Part shown: one piece after another, positions 36,228 to 45,098 of the stretch | Layout of the letters: every line of letters starts with the position of its first letter | Numbering within the stretch: position 1 is the stretch's first letter | Assembly: GCF_900101895.1 (NCBI RefSeq) | Contig: NZ_FMVF01000006.1 | Coordinates: 88,759-152,758 of the forward strand | DNA from: Flavobacterium caeni | GTDB taxonomy: Bacteria; Bacteroidota; Bacteroidia; Flavobacteriales; Flavobacteriaceae | Length of the DNA stretch: 64,000 bases | Reading direction: 5' to 3' | Notes under the pieces: generated by a model | The model's database searches: none | Told to the model about the DNA's origin: nothing | What the model saw: the letters and a program-made list of their open reading frames with translations, nothing else | Program-made: the position numbers and the translations under genes

Positions 36228-38276
36228 ATGGACAGAAACATCCACCACAAAGCGGCCGACCAACTGCGCGCGCTTGCTATCGCCATGGTCGAAAAGGCCC
36301 GTTCGGGACATCCCGGCGGCGCCATGGGCGGTGCAGAATTCATGCACATCCTGTACACCGAATACCTCCATTTCGATCCAACCGACATGGCCTGGCCATT
36401 TCGCGACCGGTTTTTTATGGATGCGGGCCATTTGTCGGTGTTGCTGTATGCGCAATACCATTTGCTCGGGCACTATACCCGTACCGATCTGGAAAACTTC
36501 AGGCAATGGGGTTCGGTGACGCCAGGCCACCCCGAGGTCGATGTGCTGCGCGGGATTGAAAACACTTCCGGGCCACTCGGGTTGGGCCATGTCATGGGTG
36601 CGGGTGCGGCCATCGCGGCGCAATTCCTCGACGCGCGTTTCAAAGGTTTATTCACGCACCGCATTTACGGCTACATCACCGACGGCGGCATCCAGGAAGA
36701 AATTTCGCAGGGCGCAGGGCGCATCGCCGGACATTTGGGGTTGCACAATTTTATCTTGTTCTATGATGCCAACGACGTACAGCTTTCCTCGATGACAGAT
36801 GAAGTGACTTCGGAGGATACCGCGGCCAAATACCGCGCCTGGGGTTGGGATGTCATTGCGATAGACGGACACGATCATGCCGAGATCCGCGCTGCATTGG
36901 ACCGCGCGCATGCATCGACCGACAAGCCCACGCTCATCATCGGACGGACCATCATGGGCAAGGGCTGCGTCACTTCGGGCGGACAAAATTACGAAGGCCA
37001 TTGCGAATTGCACGGCAAGCCGATTGGTGAGACCAAGGCCAGTTTCGAAAAAACACTCGAGCATTTGGGCGCCAATCCAGACGACGCGTTTGCGGTATCG
37101 GTCGAAGTAGCCGATTATTATGCACGCGTACTCGACCGGAAAACCCAACAGGCCGCGCAACGAAAGGCACAAATACAAAAATGGCGCGACGCCCACCCAA
37201 ATCAGTCGCAGCTATTGGACAGTTATTTGAACGGGACGTTGCCCGAATTGGATTGGGCCTCGATCCAGCACAAAACCGATGCGGCCACACGCGATGCCTC
37301 GTCGGCGGTATTGGGTTATCTGGCCGATAAGGTCGGGAACATGATCGTGTCGTCGGCCGATTTGTCGAACAGCGACAAGACCGATGGGTTTCTCAAAAAA
37401 ACATCCGTGTTGCGCAAAGGCGATTTTAGCGGTGCGTTTCTGCAGGCGGGCGTGGCAGAACTTACGATGGCGGCTCTCGCCAACGGCATGGCCCTGCACG
37501 GCGGCGTGATTCCGGTGGTGGCTACGTTTTTTGTTTTTTCAGATTATATGAAGCCCGCGATCCGTTTGGCCGCGTTGCAGGAATTGCCCGTCAAGTATGT
37601 CTGGACGCACGACTCGTTTAGGGTAGGAGAGGACGGCCCGACGCACCAACCGATCGAGCAGGAAGCGCAGATCCGTTTGCTCGAGAAAGTCAAGAACCAC
37701 AAAGGGAAACCAGGTTTGCTGGCCTTGCGCCCCGCCGATTCGGCCGAAACCACTGTGGCCTGGCAACTCGCGCTCGAGAACAACCATACGCCTACTGGTT
37801 TGATCTTTTCTAGACAAGGCATCAAGGACATCGCCACAGAAGGGTCGCGGTACCAACAGGCTTTACAGTCTGGCAACGGCGGCTATTTGGTCAAACAAAT
37901 GCGCGATCCGCACCTGACGTTGCTCGCCAACGGGTCGGAAGTCGCTACGTTGCTCGCCGCCGCCGAGGTGCTCGAACGCGAAGAAGGACTTCGTTTGAAC
38001 GTGGCTTCGATCATTTCTGAAGGATTGTTCCGTCAACAAACCGCCGCTTACCAACAACAGGTGCTTTTGCCAAACGTGCCCCGATTTGGGCTTACGGCGG
38101 GCCTGCCGATCAACCTCGAAGGTTTGGTGGGCCACAACGGGACGGTGTTTGGGCTGGATCATTTTGGGTATTCGGCACCGGCGGCCGTGCTCGACGCGCA
38201 GTTTGGTTTTACGACCGAGCGCGTTTGTCACGCGATCCGCACCTATCTGGAAACGCAAAGCGCAACAACGATATAA
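36228..38276 (+). CDS. tkt: Transketolase
   Basis: 682 residues, full length for a one-chain transketolase. I start at the ATG at 36228 (MDRNIHHKAADQLRALAIAM); the frame is open to a TTG at 36180, but that start would add a tail the family lacks. Thiamine-diphosphate site ITDGGIQEE...YDANDVQLS, N-terminal KARSGHPGGAMGG, and the pyrimidine-domain loop THDSFRVGEDGPTHQPIEQ. It links xylulose-5-P made by AraBAD to the non-oxidative pentose phosphate pathway. Its operator-controlled promoter suggests a dedicated copy induced with arabinose use. Confidence 0.96.
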   Translation: MDRNIHHKAADQLRALAIAMVEKARSGHPGGAMGGAEFMHILYTEYLHFDPTDMAWPFRDRFFMDAGHLSVLLYAQYHLLGHYTRTDLENFRQWGSVTPGHPEVDVLRGIENTSGPLGLGHVMGAGAAIAAQFLDARFKGLFTHRIYGYITDGGIQEEISQGAGRIAGHLGLHNFILFYDANDVQLSSMTDEVTSEDTAAKYRAWGWDVIAIDGHDHAEIRAALDRAHASTDKPTLIIGRTIMGKGCVTSGGQNYEGHCELHGKPIGETKASFEKTLEHLGANPDDAFAVSVEVADYYARVLDRKTQQAAQRKAQIQKWRDAHPNQSQLLDSYLNGTLPELDWASIQHKTDAATRDASSAVLGYLADKVGNMIVSSADLSNSDKTDGFLKKTSVLRKGDFSGAFLQAGVAELTMAALANGMALHGGVIPVVATFFVFSDYMKPAIRLAALQELPVKYVWTHDSFRVGEDGPTHQPIEQEAQIRLLEKVKNHKGKPGLLALRPADSAETTVAWQLALENNHTPTGLIFSRQGIKDIATEGSRYQQALQSGNGGYLVKQMRDPHLTLLANGSEVATLLAAAEVLEREEGLRLNVASIISEGLFRQQTAAYQQQVLLPNVPRFGLTAGLPINLEGLVGHNGTVFGLDHFGYSAPAAVLDAQFGFTTERVCHAIRTYLETQSATTI

Positions 38277-38279
38277 AAA

Positions 38280-38304
38280 CAGGCCCATTACGGGCCTGAC
38301 TTTT
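38280..38304 (+). terminator. Terminator of the transketolase gene
   Basis: CAGGCCC (38280-38286), ATTA loop, GGGCCTG (38292-38298), then AC and TTTTTT. It begins 4 bases after the stop codon. Confidence 0.88.
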
Positions 38305-38320
38305 TTCGGTACGACGGTGG

Positions 38321-38470
38321 CTAACGCGTCAAAAAAGTATTGTTTTTGCGTGCGGTTTGTTTTGTATCGTTCGGTGCGTAGGCGCGCACGAGATAACTCG
38401 CAAGCAACACGAATCCGAGGCACCAGAGGAGCCGGATCAAAAAGTTGGTGGAAAAGGCTTTGTCGTTCAT
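38321..38470 (-). CDS. Small single-span membrane protein, unknown
   Basis: 49 residues: polar N-terminus (MNDKAFSTNF), one strongly hydrophobic segment (about residues 11-30, LIRLLWCLGFVLLASYLVRA) and a basic C-terminus (RKNNTFLTR). It lies on the minus strand 68 bases downstream of the DUF456 gene and could be co-transcribed with it. I do not recognise the family. Support is the clean membrane segment, the Arg/Lys distribution and its fit in the gap. Confidence 0.55.
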   Translation of the reverse strand: MNDKAFSTNFLIRLLWCLGFVLLASYLVRAYAPNDTKQTARKNNTFLTR

Positions 38471-38538
38471 GGCGGTTGGTTTGGAATGTTTAAACAAAAA
38501 ACCGCCGCCGTTTAGTATTGTCCTTTTGCTAAAGTTTT

Positions 38539-39036
38539 CTAAAAACCGCTGCGGTGACGCCAGGCCACGACCACAAACAATCCCAACAGCGCCATGCACA
38601 ACACAAACTTGGCGAAGCTCGACACCAAAAACCCTATGAACGAACCCGTGGCGGCTTTTAGCGCACGTTTGTGGTCGGTGGAATTGTAGATCATTTCGCT
38701 CACGAAAGCACCCACGAACGGACCGATCAGAAAGCCCAGCGGGATGGGCGCAAAAATACCCACGATCAAACCGATGTTCGTACCCCAAATGCCGTAAGAC
38801 GATCCGCCGAACCGCTTGGTGCCTTGCGCGGGAATCACATAGTCGAGCACGATCAAGGCGACGGTAACCGCCAGCGTGATCCCCAGCACCCAGTAATTGG
38901 CAGCGACGGGTTTTGTGCAATAGAGCAAAAGAACCCCTACCCAACTGAGCCCAGGGCCAGGCAACACGGGCAAGAAGCTGCCCAAAGCACCAATCACCAC
39001 GCAACAAAATCCGAGGAGCAGCAAAGCAATATCCAT
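38539..39036 (-). CDS. DUF456 family membrane protein
   Basis: 165 residues from the ATG at 39036. Four to five hydrophobic spans with the DUF456 signature: N-terminal LGSFLPVLPGPGLSWVGVLL, then LDYVIPAQGTKRFGGSSYGIWGTNIGLIVGIF and PLGFLIGPFVGAFVSEM. The Gly-rich helices resemble glycine-zipper membrane proteins. Function of the family is not established. It is divergent from the lipoprotein gene at 39101. Confidence 0.9.
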   Translation of the reverse strand: MDIALLLLGFCCVVIGALGSFLPVLPGPGLSWVGVLLLYCTKPVAANYWVLGITLAVTVALIVLDYVIPAQGTKRFGGSSYGIWGTNIGLIVGIFAPIPLGFLIGPFVGAFVSEMIYNSTDHKRALKAATGSFIGFLVSSFAKFVLCMALLGLFVVVAWRHRSGF

Positions 39037-39100
39037 ATATTTCTTAGATTTGAAAATTAAACGTATTTTTAAGCCCACTAAAATTGCTTGCCGAGATTCG

Positions 39101-39601
39101 ATGAGAAAAATCCTTCCGATATTGTTGCTGTTCCCGCTGCTCCTGGGTGGTTGCCAATGGATCGACCAACAAATCCCGTCCGAAGAGGACTTGCTCGAAA
39201 AGGAGTTGCAACAAATCAATTGGAGCGAAGTAGACGAGTACCCATCGGTGGTTTCGTGCGATTCGCTTACCGACAAGGAGCAAAAAAAACAGTGTTTCTT
39301 TCAATACCTGACCGAACTCATCCAAATCAAACTCAGCGCCGATACCTTGGCCGTACAATATCCGCAACTCGACACCATCGAGGTTAAAGTTACGGTTTTA
39401 CCCAATGCGACGCTCGAATTCGAGCCACAATTGGCCGATAGCCTTGCGTTGCACCGTCCTGTGATCGACAGCATCATCAAGACGCGGCTCGTAGACTTCC
39501 CAGAAATCCAGCCCGCGCTCAAACGCGGCATGCCGGTGAAGACGCAGTTTGTGTTGCCGGTGATATTGGATGTTCAGAAATCTAAATTTAGGAGACGTTA
39601 A
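39101..39601 (+). CDS. Lipoprotein with TonB-C-like tail, unknown
   Basis: 166 residues from the ATG at 39101, which opens a lipoprotein signal (lipobox LGGC, Cys at about 17). An acidic, Gln-rich segment follows (IPSEEDLLEKELQQI), then a Cys pair (VVSCDSLTDKEQKKQC). The C-terminal part (PALKRGMPVKTQFVLPVIL) resembles the end of TonB_C domains in Bacteroidota energy transducers. The upstream in-frame start is less likely because it places Arg/Lys-rich sequence before the signal. No function can be assigned. A dispersed hairpin element begins directly after its stop codon. Confidence 0.75.
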   Translation: MRKILPILLLFPLLLGGCQWIDQQIPSEEDLLEKELQQINWSEVDEYPSVVSCDSLTDKEQKKQCFFQYLTELIQIKLSADTLAVQYPQLDTIEVKVTVLPNATLEFEPQLADSLALHRPVIDSIIKTRLVDFPEIQPALKRGMPVKTQFVLPVILDVQKSKFRRR

Positions 39602-39681
39602 GGAGCTGTTTCCCGCTGTACGTTGCAATCTTTTTGCGCTTTGTAAGCGCAAAAAGGATTTCCACTGCCATCGGGGCTAGG
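39602..39681 (+). repeat. Dispersed hairpin element, copy A
   Basis: Begins at the base after a stop codon. Conserved left flank (GGAGCTGTTTCCCGCTGTAC, then GTTGCAATC), variable but perfect stem TTTTTGCGCTT/AAGCGCAAAAA (39631-39655) and conserved right flank GGATTTCCACTGCCATC plus GGGGCTAGGG. Related copies are at 40481-40582 (minus), 46337-46394, 46457-46523 (minus) and 49821-49927. Confidence 0.8.
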
Positions 39682-39683
39682 GG

Positions 39684-40480
39684 TTGACTACGTTGCTCGG
39701 GCAATCTTCAAAATTTCAAGTTTTGCAATTCTTTGGGGTTTTCGCTACCGCGGGTCTACTTTTAGCTCACCAAAATAATATTTGGTTTTGGTGTTCGCTG
39801 AACCTCGCAAGCTCGGTTTGTATGGCAACAAAAGTAGCAAAAATGCCTGGCGCGCGGTCGTTCGGCGACCTGCTGGCTTTTGCCGTCTAAAACAAATGAA
39901 CTCGCTTCGCTCAAACACCATTTGTTTCTTAACGCCAGCTTCAAGCCGGGCCAACGCGCCTCCTGGCTCCTTCGCTAAAACAGTCCTCTGGACTGTTTCT
40001 TTACGCTCGGCCCTCCGCCTGCCACGACCAAAGCGCGCAGCCTCACGAAGAGAATTTGTCGTAAATAGAAAGTTCTTTCTTCGCTTTGTGTGTTCGTCCA
40101 ACGCGCCGGAATCCTTGTCGTAGCCAGAAGATTTTTCCTCGCGGCGGACGTTGCACGACGAACGTCCCTAGCGAACCGATTCGTTCAACTCTCAATGAAG
40201 ATTCCCCGTGCGGATTTTTGGCGCCGCGGGCAAGCCAAAAATAAAATAGACACTCTCCTTGAGCGCCAGCGGCCATCAAATTATAAACATTTGAAATTAA
40301 AAGGAGGAAGCCCAGTGGGCTTCAGGTACGTAGAGCTGAGTGGTTTGCGACCAGCAAAACCACGAACGGTTAGCGGTTTGGAGCGAGAACCGACGTAGTT
40401 TTTGAGTTTAGGATTTGCGGGCCTTGTCCCGACGCTTCGGGATTGTTTCTTTTGTTTCAAGACAAAAGAAAGCCTGCGGC
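39684..40480. other. Non-coding repeat-like region, about 0.8 kb
   Basis: No frame here looks like a real protein: the possible translations are Arg/Ser/Pro-rich, start poorly and match no fold. The stretch is full of short hairpins, for example CAGTCCTCTGGACTG (about 39985), AACAAATG/CATTTGTT (about 39893-39928), GAAGCCCAGTGGGCTTC (about 40306) and TCCCGA-N4-TCGGGA (40427-40442). It lies between two oppositely oriented copies of the dispersed hairpin element and looks like degenerate intergenic repeat DNA of a kind I associate with Flavobacteriaceae genomes. No transposase remnant is visible. Confidence 0.6.
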
Positions 40481-40582
40481 AGCTTAGCCCCGATTGAAAC
40501 GGAAATCCTTTTGCGGCCGCAGTCCCGACACTTCGGGACGGAGGCCGTAAAAGATTGCAGTGAAAAGCGGGAAAAAGCTCCT
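40481..40582 (-). repeat. Dispersed hairpin element, copy B (minus orientation)
   Basis: On the minus strand it reads AGGAGCTTTTTCCCGCTTTT, then CACTGCAATC, a stem TTTTACGGCC/GGCCGCAAAA and GGATTTCCGTTTCAATCGGG. The stem loop holds a second palindrome GTCCCGA-N4-TCGGGAC (40522-40539). It starts 6 bases downstream of the stop codon of the minus-strand glycosyltransferase (40589), the same placement relative to a gene as copy A. Confidence 0.78.
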
Positions 40583-40588
40583 AAAAAA

Positions 40589-41713
40589 TCACACCTTAAA
40601 CCGTCGCCCCTTCCAAGAATACCCAAAAACCAAAACGTAAACCGCGACGGCAACACTGAAAAACGGGTAAATCACGGCACTCGGCACGAGCCCCCACATC
40701 CATTTTCCGGTTAGGAATTGGTTGGTTTTGTAGAGCAGGATGGTGTCGACGAGGAATTTGATTGCGAACAACGCGACGAGTTCGCATCCGGCTAATTTTC
40801 CAAAAAGTGTGAGCGCCAAAGCCATCAAAATGGCGAGGTTCCCCAGGAACACGATCACGGCCAGGTCCTTCCCGAACACGCTTTGGTAGTCGCCCGCTTT
40901 TGATGCCCAGCGCGCGTGTTGCTGGAACAACGCTCCCCAACTGGTTAGCGGTTTGGTCGATACGATGTTGCCCTCGGCCTTGAGATAATGCACTTTTTCG
41001 GGGCAGTTGGCGACGGCCTTTTGTACGAGGAACACATCGTCGCCGGTGGCCTTGTTTTGGTTGCCCGCGAATCCGCCGAGTTCATGGAACAGTTTTTTGG
41101 TGTAGGCAAAATTGGCACCGTTGCACATGAATCCGAGCCCGAGCCCAAAACTTCCGATGGTGGCGCCCTGTAGGCTTGCGAGGTCGAGTTGCTGGAACTG
41201 GCGGATGAATGATTTGGACGGCGCGTAACTGACCGATCCGATAAGCATTTCGGCCTGGCTTTGCTGGATGAAGTTGTCGAGCGTGCGCAGCCAACCCTTT
41301 GGGAACGTGCAGTCGGCGTCGGTGGTCACAACCCATTGGCCTTTGACGATGTGGATGGCGCGTGCGATGGCGTCTTTTTTGGGCGACCCCGTCATGTTGA
41401 TGTTCTCGAGCAGCGTAAATTCGTATTGGCCGTTGTTCATGCGCCAATCGTATACGACGCGCTGCGATTGGTCTTCGGAAAAATCGTCGACGAGGATGAG
41501 TTCGATCAGTTCGATCGGATAATCCAATTGTTTGATGCTCGCGAGCAAATCGGGTAGATTTTTGGCTTCGTTGCGAAACGGGACCACGATCGAAAAATAG
41601 GTTTGCGGCTGTTGGTGCGTCGGGGTAAAAGTTTTGATCTTACCGAATCCGTAAATGAGCTGCGCAATCGTGACCGCATACACCAAAACCACTGCAAGAA
41701 GAAAAACAATCAT
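40589..41713 (-). CDS. Membrane-bound family 2 glycosyltransferase
   Basis: 374 residues. One N-terminal span, then a GT-A catalytic domain (about 38-270): FSIVVPFRNEAKNLPDLLAS, metal-binding VTTDADCTFPKGW, acceptor region NGANFAYTK and the processive-type Q-x-x-R-W motif (QQHARWASKAG). Three C-terminal spans follow. Substrate unknown; such enzymes build surface polysaccharides or glycolipids. Its start overlaps the stop of the upstream gene by 4 bases (ATGA), so they form an operon with the flippase-like protein. Confidence 0.92.
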   Translation of the reverse strand: MIVFLLAVVLVYAVTIAQLIYGFGKIKTFTPTHQQPQTYFSIVVPFRNEAKNLPDLLASIKQLDYPIELIELILVDDFSEDQSQRVVYDWRMNNGQYEFTLLENINMTGSPKKDAIARAIHIVKGQWVVTTDADCTFPKGWLRTLDNFIQQSQAEMLIGSVSYAPSKSFIRQFQQLDLASLQGATIGSFGLGLGFMCNGANFAYTKKLFHELGGFAGNQNKATGDDVFLVQKAVANCPEKVHYLKAEGNIVSTKPLTSWGALFQQHARWASKAGDYQSVFGKDLAVIVFLGNLAILMALALTLFGKLAGCELVALFAIKFLVDTILLYKTNQFLTGKWMWGLVPSAVIYPFFSVAVAVYVLVFGYSWKGRRFKV

Positions 41714-42651
41714 GGGCGCCGCGTTTTAAATTGCAAGACGTAGTAGCTGCCGATGACCACAGGAAGGACGACATTCAAGAACCACATCAAGGTGCTGATA
41801 AAGATAACAATCCATTCGTTGACGCCCAAAAGCGAAAAGAAATAAACCGCAACCGAGCCCTTGACGGCGAAGTCAAAAAATTGAAACGTAGGTAGTGACG
41901 AAGCCAGAAAGTACATGCTCGCGATGACCGACATCAGCATCCAATACGGCAAATCGACTTCGAAAGCGAGGAACAAAAAATAGTATTGGTGCGAAAAAAC
42001 GAGGTAGCGGCACAGTCCCAAAAAAATGTTTTTGCGGTGGATTTTCTTCGGCAACGCGCTGATCTTGTGGACGATTTTTTCGAGCGAATAGCCTTTGATT
42101 GCAAACGATTTGAAGAAGAACGACGCGGCAATCAATCCGCAGAACATGGCAAAAATAACACCCACCGTTCGCGCGGTGATCACACCAAAATGCGCGTTGA
42201 AATACAACAGTCCAAAAATGCCGAACACCACGCTGAGCAACATCTGGATGCCGTTGTTGACCAGGTTCAGGAACAAAATCTTCTTGGTTTGCGAGGCCTC
42301 GTAATACAACGCCTTGCCCGCATATTCGCCGATGCCGTTTGGGGTAAAGATCGACGCCGTGAGTGCCGCCAAAACCTGTTTGGATGCTTCGCCGATGCTG
42401 ATTTTCTTGAAACTCCCGACCAAATTCTGCCATTTCAAAATCTCCAAAAACCGGTTGATGAAACTCAAGCTGAGGATGAACAAAATTCCGCCGATAGTCC
42501 AATTTTTCTTAAACAAATCCACGAACTTCTGCCATTCCAATTTGTCGTTGTGCGCGAGTTGGTCGTAGATGAAATAAAACGCGCCGCCCACGATCAAAAG
42601 TTTGGCCGCCGCAACGAGGAATTGTTTAGCTTTGTCGGGAATCGCTATCAC
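41710..42651 (-). CDS. Lysylphosphatidylglycerol synthase transmembrane-region-like membrane protein (UPF0104/AglD type)
   Basis: 313 residues with about eight hydrophobic spans. Recognisable family features are NRFLEILKWQNLVGSFKKIS and ALTASIFTPNGIGEYAGKALYYE, the last being the conserved P-x-x-x-G-x-x-E/G-Y region. Members of this family act in glycolipid or polysaccharide assembly, sometimes as flippase-like partners of glycosyltransferases. The downstream glycosyltransferase gene overlaps it by 4 bases. It is divergent from ruvC. Confidence 0.9.
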   Translation of the reverse strand: MIAIPDKAKQFLVAAAKLLIVGGAFYFIYDQLAHNDKLEWQKFVDLFKKNWTIGGILFILSLSFINRFLEILKWQNLVGSFKKISIGEASKQVLAALTASIFTPNGIGEYAGKALYYEASQTKKILFLNLVNNGIQMLLSVVFGIFGLLYFNAHFGVITARTVGVIFAMFCGLIAASFFFKSFAIKGYSLEKIVHKISALPKKIHRKNIFLGLCRYLVFSHQYYFLFLAFEVDLPYWMLMSVIASMYFLASSLPTFQFFDFAVKGSVAVYFFSLLGVNEWIVIFISTLMWFLNVVLPVVIGSYYVLQFKTRRP

Positions 42652-42748
42652 GCTTGGAATTTACCGCAAAGAAACGCAAAGATTAACAAAGTCTGGGCGT
42701 AACTTCATTTATCTTTGTGAAAATATTGGCGCACTTTGCGTTAAAAAT

Positions 42749-43303
42749 ATGGCAAACGAACGCATCATATTGGGAATCGATCCGGGCACAACCATCATGG
42801 GTTTCGGGCTCATCAAAGTGGTCAATAAAAAGATGGAGTTCTTGCAGCTCAACGAACTGCTCTTGTCCAAGTACGACGACCACTACACCAAACTCAAGGT
42901 GATTTTTGAGCGTACGATCGAACTCATCGAAACGCACCATCCCGACGAAATTGCGATCGAGGCGCCGTTCTTTGGCAAAAACGTCCAGTCGATGCTCAAG
43001 CTCGGACGCGCACAAGGCGTGGCGATGGCTGCCGGACTCTCGCGCCAAATCCCGATTACCGAATACGAACCCAAGAAAATCAAGATGGCCATTACCGGGA
43101 ACGGCGCGGCAAGCAAGGAGCAGGTGGCCAAGATGTTGCAACAATTGTTGGGCTTGAAGGAACTCCCTAAAAACCTCGATTCGACCGATGGCTTGGCCGC
43201 GGCGGTGTGTCATTTTTTCAATTCGGGGAAAATTACGGCGGGCAAAAGCTATTCGGGTTGGGAGGCTTTTGTGAAGCAGAACGAAGAACGCGTAAAAAAA
43301 TAG
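42749..43303 (+). CDS. ruvC: Holliday junction endonuclease RuvC
   Basis: 184 residues from the ATG at 42749 (MANERIILGIDPG). The four acidic catalytic residues are present: Asp11 (GIDPGT), Glu71 (IAIEAPFFGKN), Asp144 and Asp147 (LDSTDGLAAAV), matching Asp7, Glu66, Asp138 and Asp141 of E. coli. It resolves Holliday junctions with RuvAB in homologous recombination. A -7 box TATCTTTG lies at 42710-42717. hemW follows after 2 bases with a GTG start. Confidence 0.97.
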   Translation: MANERIILGIDPGTTIMGFGLIKVVNKKMEFLQLNELLLSKYDDHYTKLKVIFERTIELIETHHPDEIAIEAPFFGKNVQSMLKLGRAQGVAMAAGLSRQIPITEYEPKKIKMAITGNGAASKEQVAKMLQQLLGLKELPKNLDSTDGLAAAVCHFFNSGKITAGKSYSGWEAFVKQNEERVKK

Positions 43304-43305
43304 CC

Positions 43306-44430
43306 GTGGCGGGAATTTACCTCCATATCCCCTTTTGCAAACAAGCCTGCCATTATTGCGACTTCCATTTTTTGACGTCGATGAAAAACAAGGAAGCGAT
43401 GGTTGCCGCATTGACCAAGGAAATTGATTTGCGCAAAGACGAATTGGGAGGAGAAATGATTGAAACGATTTATTTTGGCGGTGGTACTCCCAGTGTCTTA
43501 TCGACCGACGAAATCGAGTTTTTGATCGAGTCGGTTTATCAAAATTTTGAAGTGGTCGATAGCCCCGAAATCACGCTCGAAGCCAACCCCGACGACCTGT
43601 CGACCGACCAAATCACCCAATTGAGAAATACACGGATTAACCGTCTGTCCATCGGCATCCAATCGTTTTTCGACGACGATTTGAAAATGATGAACCGCGC
43701 ACACAACGCCTCCGAAGCGCAAAAATCGCTCGCCGAAGCCACGCATCGTTTCGACAACATTTCTATTGATCTCATCTACGGTGTTCCAGGCATGAGCGAT
43801 GAAAAATGGAAACAGAACATAGAAACCGCCTTGTCGTTTGGTGTGCCGCACATCTCGAGTTACGCGCTCACGGTCGAACCCAAAACGGCCTTGAAAAAAC
43901 TGATTGCCACCGGACAAATTGCCGCGCCAAAGGATGAGGTCGCCGCATCGCATTTCAGGATTCTGGTCGAAACGCTTGAAGCCAGCGGATTTGTCCATTA
44001 TGAGCTGTCGAATTTTGGCAAGCCTGGTTATTTTTCACGCAACAATTCGGCGTATTGGCTCGGGAAAAAGTACTTGGGGATCGGGCCGTCGGCGCACAGT
44101 TACGATGGCGTGTCGCGCAGTTGGAACGTTTCGAACAATTCGCTGTATTTGAAATCGATGGCAAAAGACGAACTGCCCGGCGAGACAGAGGTACTTTCTG
44201 TCGCAGACCGCTACAACGAATACATCATGACGGGATTGCGCACCATTTGGGGTGTTTCACTTGAAAAAGTGGAGACCGATTTTGGGAAAAAATACGTCGA
44301 CTATTTGATGGGCGAAAGCAAACGTTTTATTGACGACGGGTTGTTGTCGTTAGAAAACAATGTACTCAAAACCACGCTCGCGGGTAAATTCCTGTGCGAC
44401 GGGATTGCGTCGGATTTATTTTTGGTGTAG
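43306..44430 (+). CDS. hemW: HemW-like radical SAM protein (heme chaperone)
   Basis: 374 residues. I choose the GTG at 43306, 2 bases after the ruvC stop, because the protein then begins MAGIYLHIPFC as in other HemW proteins; no ATG fits. The radical SAM cluster motif is Cys11-x3-Cys15-x2-Cys18 (CKQACHYCDF). Further conserved parts are ETIYFGGGTPSVL, LSIGIQSFFDDDLKMMNRAH, DLIYGVPGMS and a C-terminal HemN-type domain (TGLRTIWGVSLEKVE). Formerly annotated as oxygen-independent coproporphyrinogen oxidase; the HemW branch transfers heme to respiratory proteins. The 228-base gap after it (44431-44658) shows no gene. Confidence 0.94.
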   Translation: MAGIYLHIPFCKQACHYCDFHFLTSMKNKEAMVAALTKEIDLRKDELGGEMIETIYFGGGTPSVLSTDEIEFLIESVYQNFEVVDSPEITLEANPDDLSTDQITQLRNTRINRLSIGIQSFFDDDLKMMNRAHNASEAQKSLAEATHRFDNISIDLIYGVPGMSDEKWKQNIETALSFGVPHISSYALTVEPKTALKKLIATGQIAAPKDEVAASHFRILVETLEASGFVHYELSNFGKPGYFSRNNSAYWLGKKYLGIGPSAHSYDGVSRSWNVSNNSLYLKSMAKDELPGETEVLSVADRYNEYIMTGLRTIWGVSLEKVETDFGKKYVDYLMGESKRFIDDGLLSLENNVLKTTLAGKFLCDGIASDLFLV

Positions 44431-44658
44431 TTTCTTTTTGACCGAATTGGTTTGTTTCTATACCGGCGTGGCTAGCTGCCGAGTTTTATTCATCGTCCAA
44501 TAAACTTTAACAAAAACTACAGATTTTCTGTATCCAACTTGTTTTTTAATTTCGTAGGGAATACCTTCATTGCCCCCTTCCCTATGAAGCGAAAATAGCA
44601 TTTTATTTCATACGTTTGCTGAAGAAAATCTGTAAATCCCGACAGAAAACAAAATAAT

Positions 44659-44994
44659 CTACAACTTCAACACCGTCCTAAGCAATCCCATCCCAAGCGC
44701 CGTCTGTACATTTGTCGCGCCATTCGGATTGAAAGAATCGGTGACGATACCATTCAAAGAAACAGGCAACGACGTGACATTCGAACGCCAGTACCCTTGA
44801 CTTGAAATGGTATACTGCTGCGTCGACAACGTCGTGGCGTTGTACAGCGTAAGCGTTTGGGGCAGTCGGTCGAATTTTTGGAAGCCAAGCGTGAGCTCGA
44901 TGGGCGCATTGTCAAGCCATTGCCTGAACCGATTGGTTTGCGCCGAAGCCGTCACGGCGCAACACACTGCAAAAAAGAAAAATAGATTTTTCAT
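44659..44994 (-). CDS. Small secreted protein, unknown
   Basis: 111 residues with a clear signal peptide (MKNLFFFFAVCCAVTASAQ). The mature part is short and beta-rich (IELTLGFQKFDRLPQTLTLY) without cysteines. It contains a Ser/Thr/Asn-rich middle and ends in a hydrophobic stretch. I do not recognise it. It is a monocistronic minus-strand gene divergent from the cyclase at 45099. Confidence that it is real rests on the signal peptide and Flavobacterium-like codon use. Confidence 0.7.
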   Translation of the reverse strand: MKNLFFFFAVCCAVTASAQTNRFRQWLDNAPIELTLGFQKFDRLPQTLTLYNATTLSTQQYTISSQGYWRSNVTSLPVSLNGIVTDSFNPNGATNVQTALGMGLLRTVLKL

Positions 44995-45098
44995 GCCAAA
45001 TCATTTGGTGTCACTAAGATAGCATTTTTTGCGTCGCAGGCGATCAAAGTCCAAAAAACCTTGACGGACTTTCCCGAAACTTTGCTATTTTCGGGCTA

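Noticed and set aside
39782..40123. 113-residue open frame in the non-coding island
   Set aside because: Arg/Ser/Pro-rich, no domain, no promoter or ribosome-binding context, and it lies inside repeat-like DNA full of hairpins.
39602..40588. Insertion sequence remnant
   Set aside because: No transposase-like translation in any frame and no terminal inverted repeats matching an IS around this interval.
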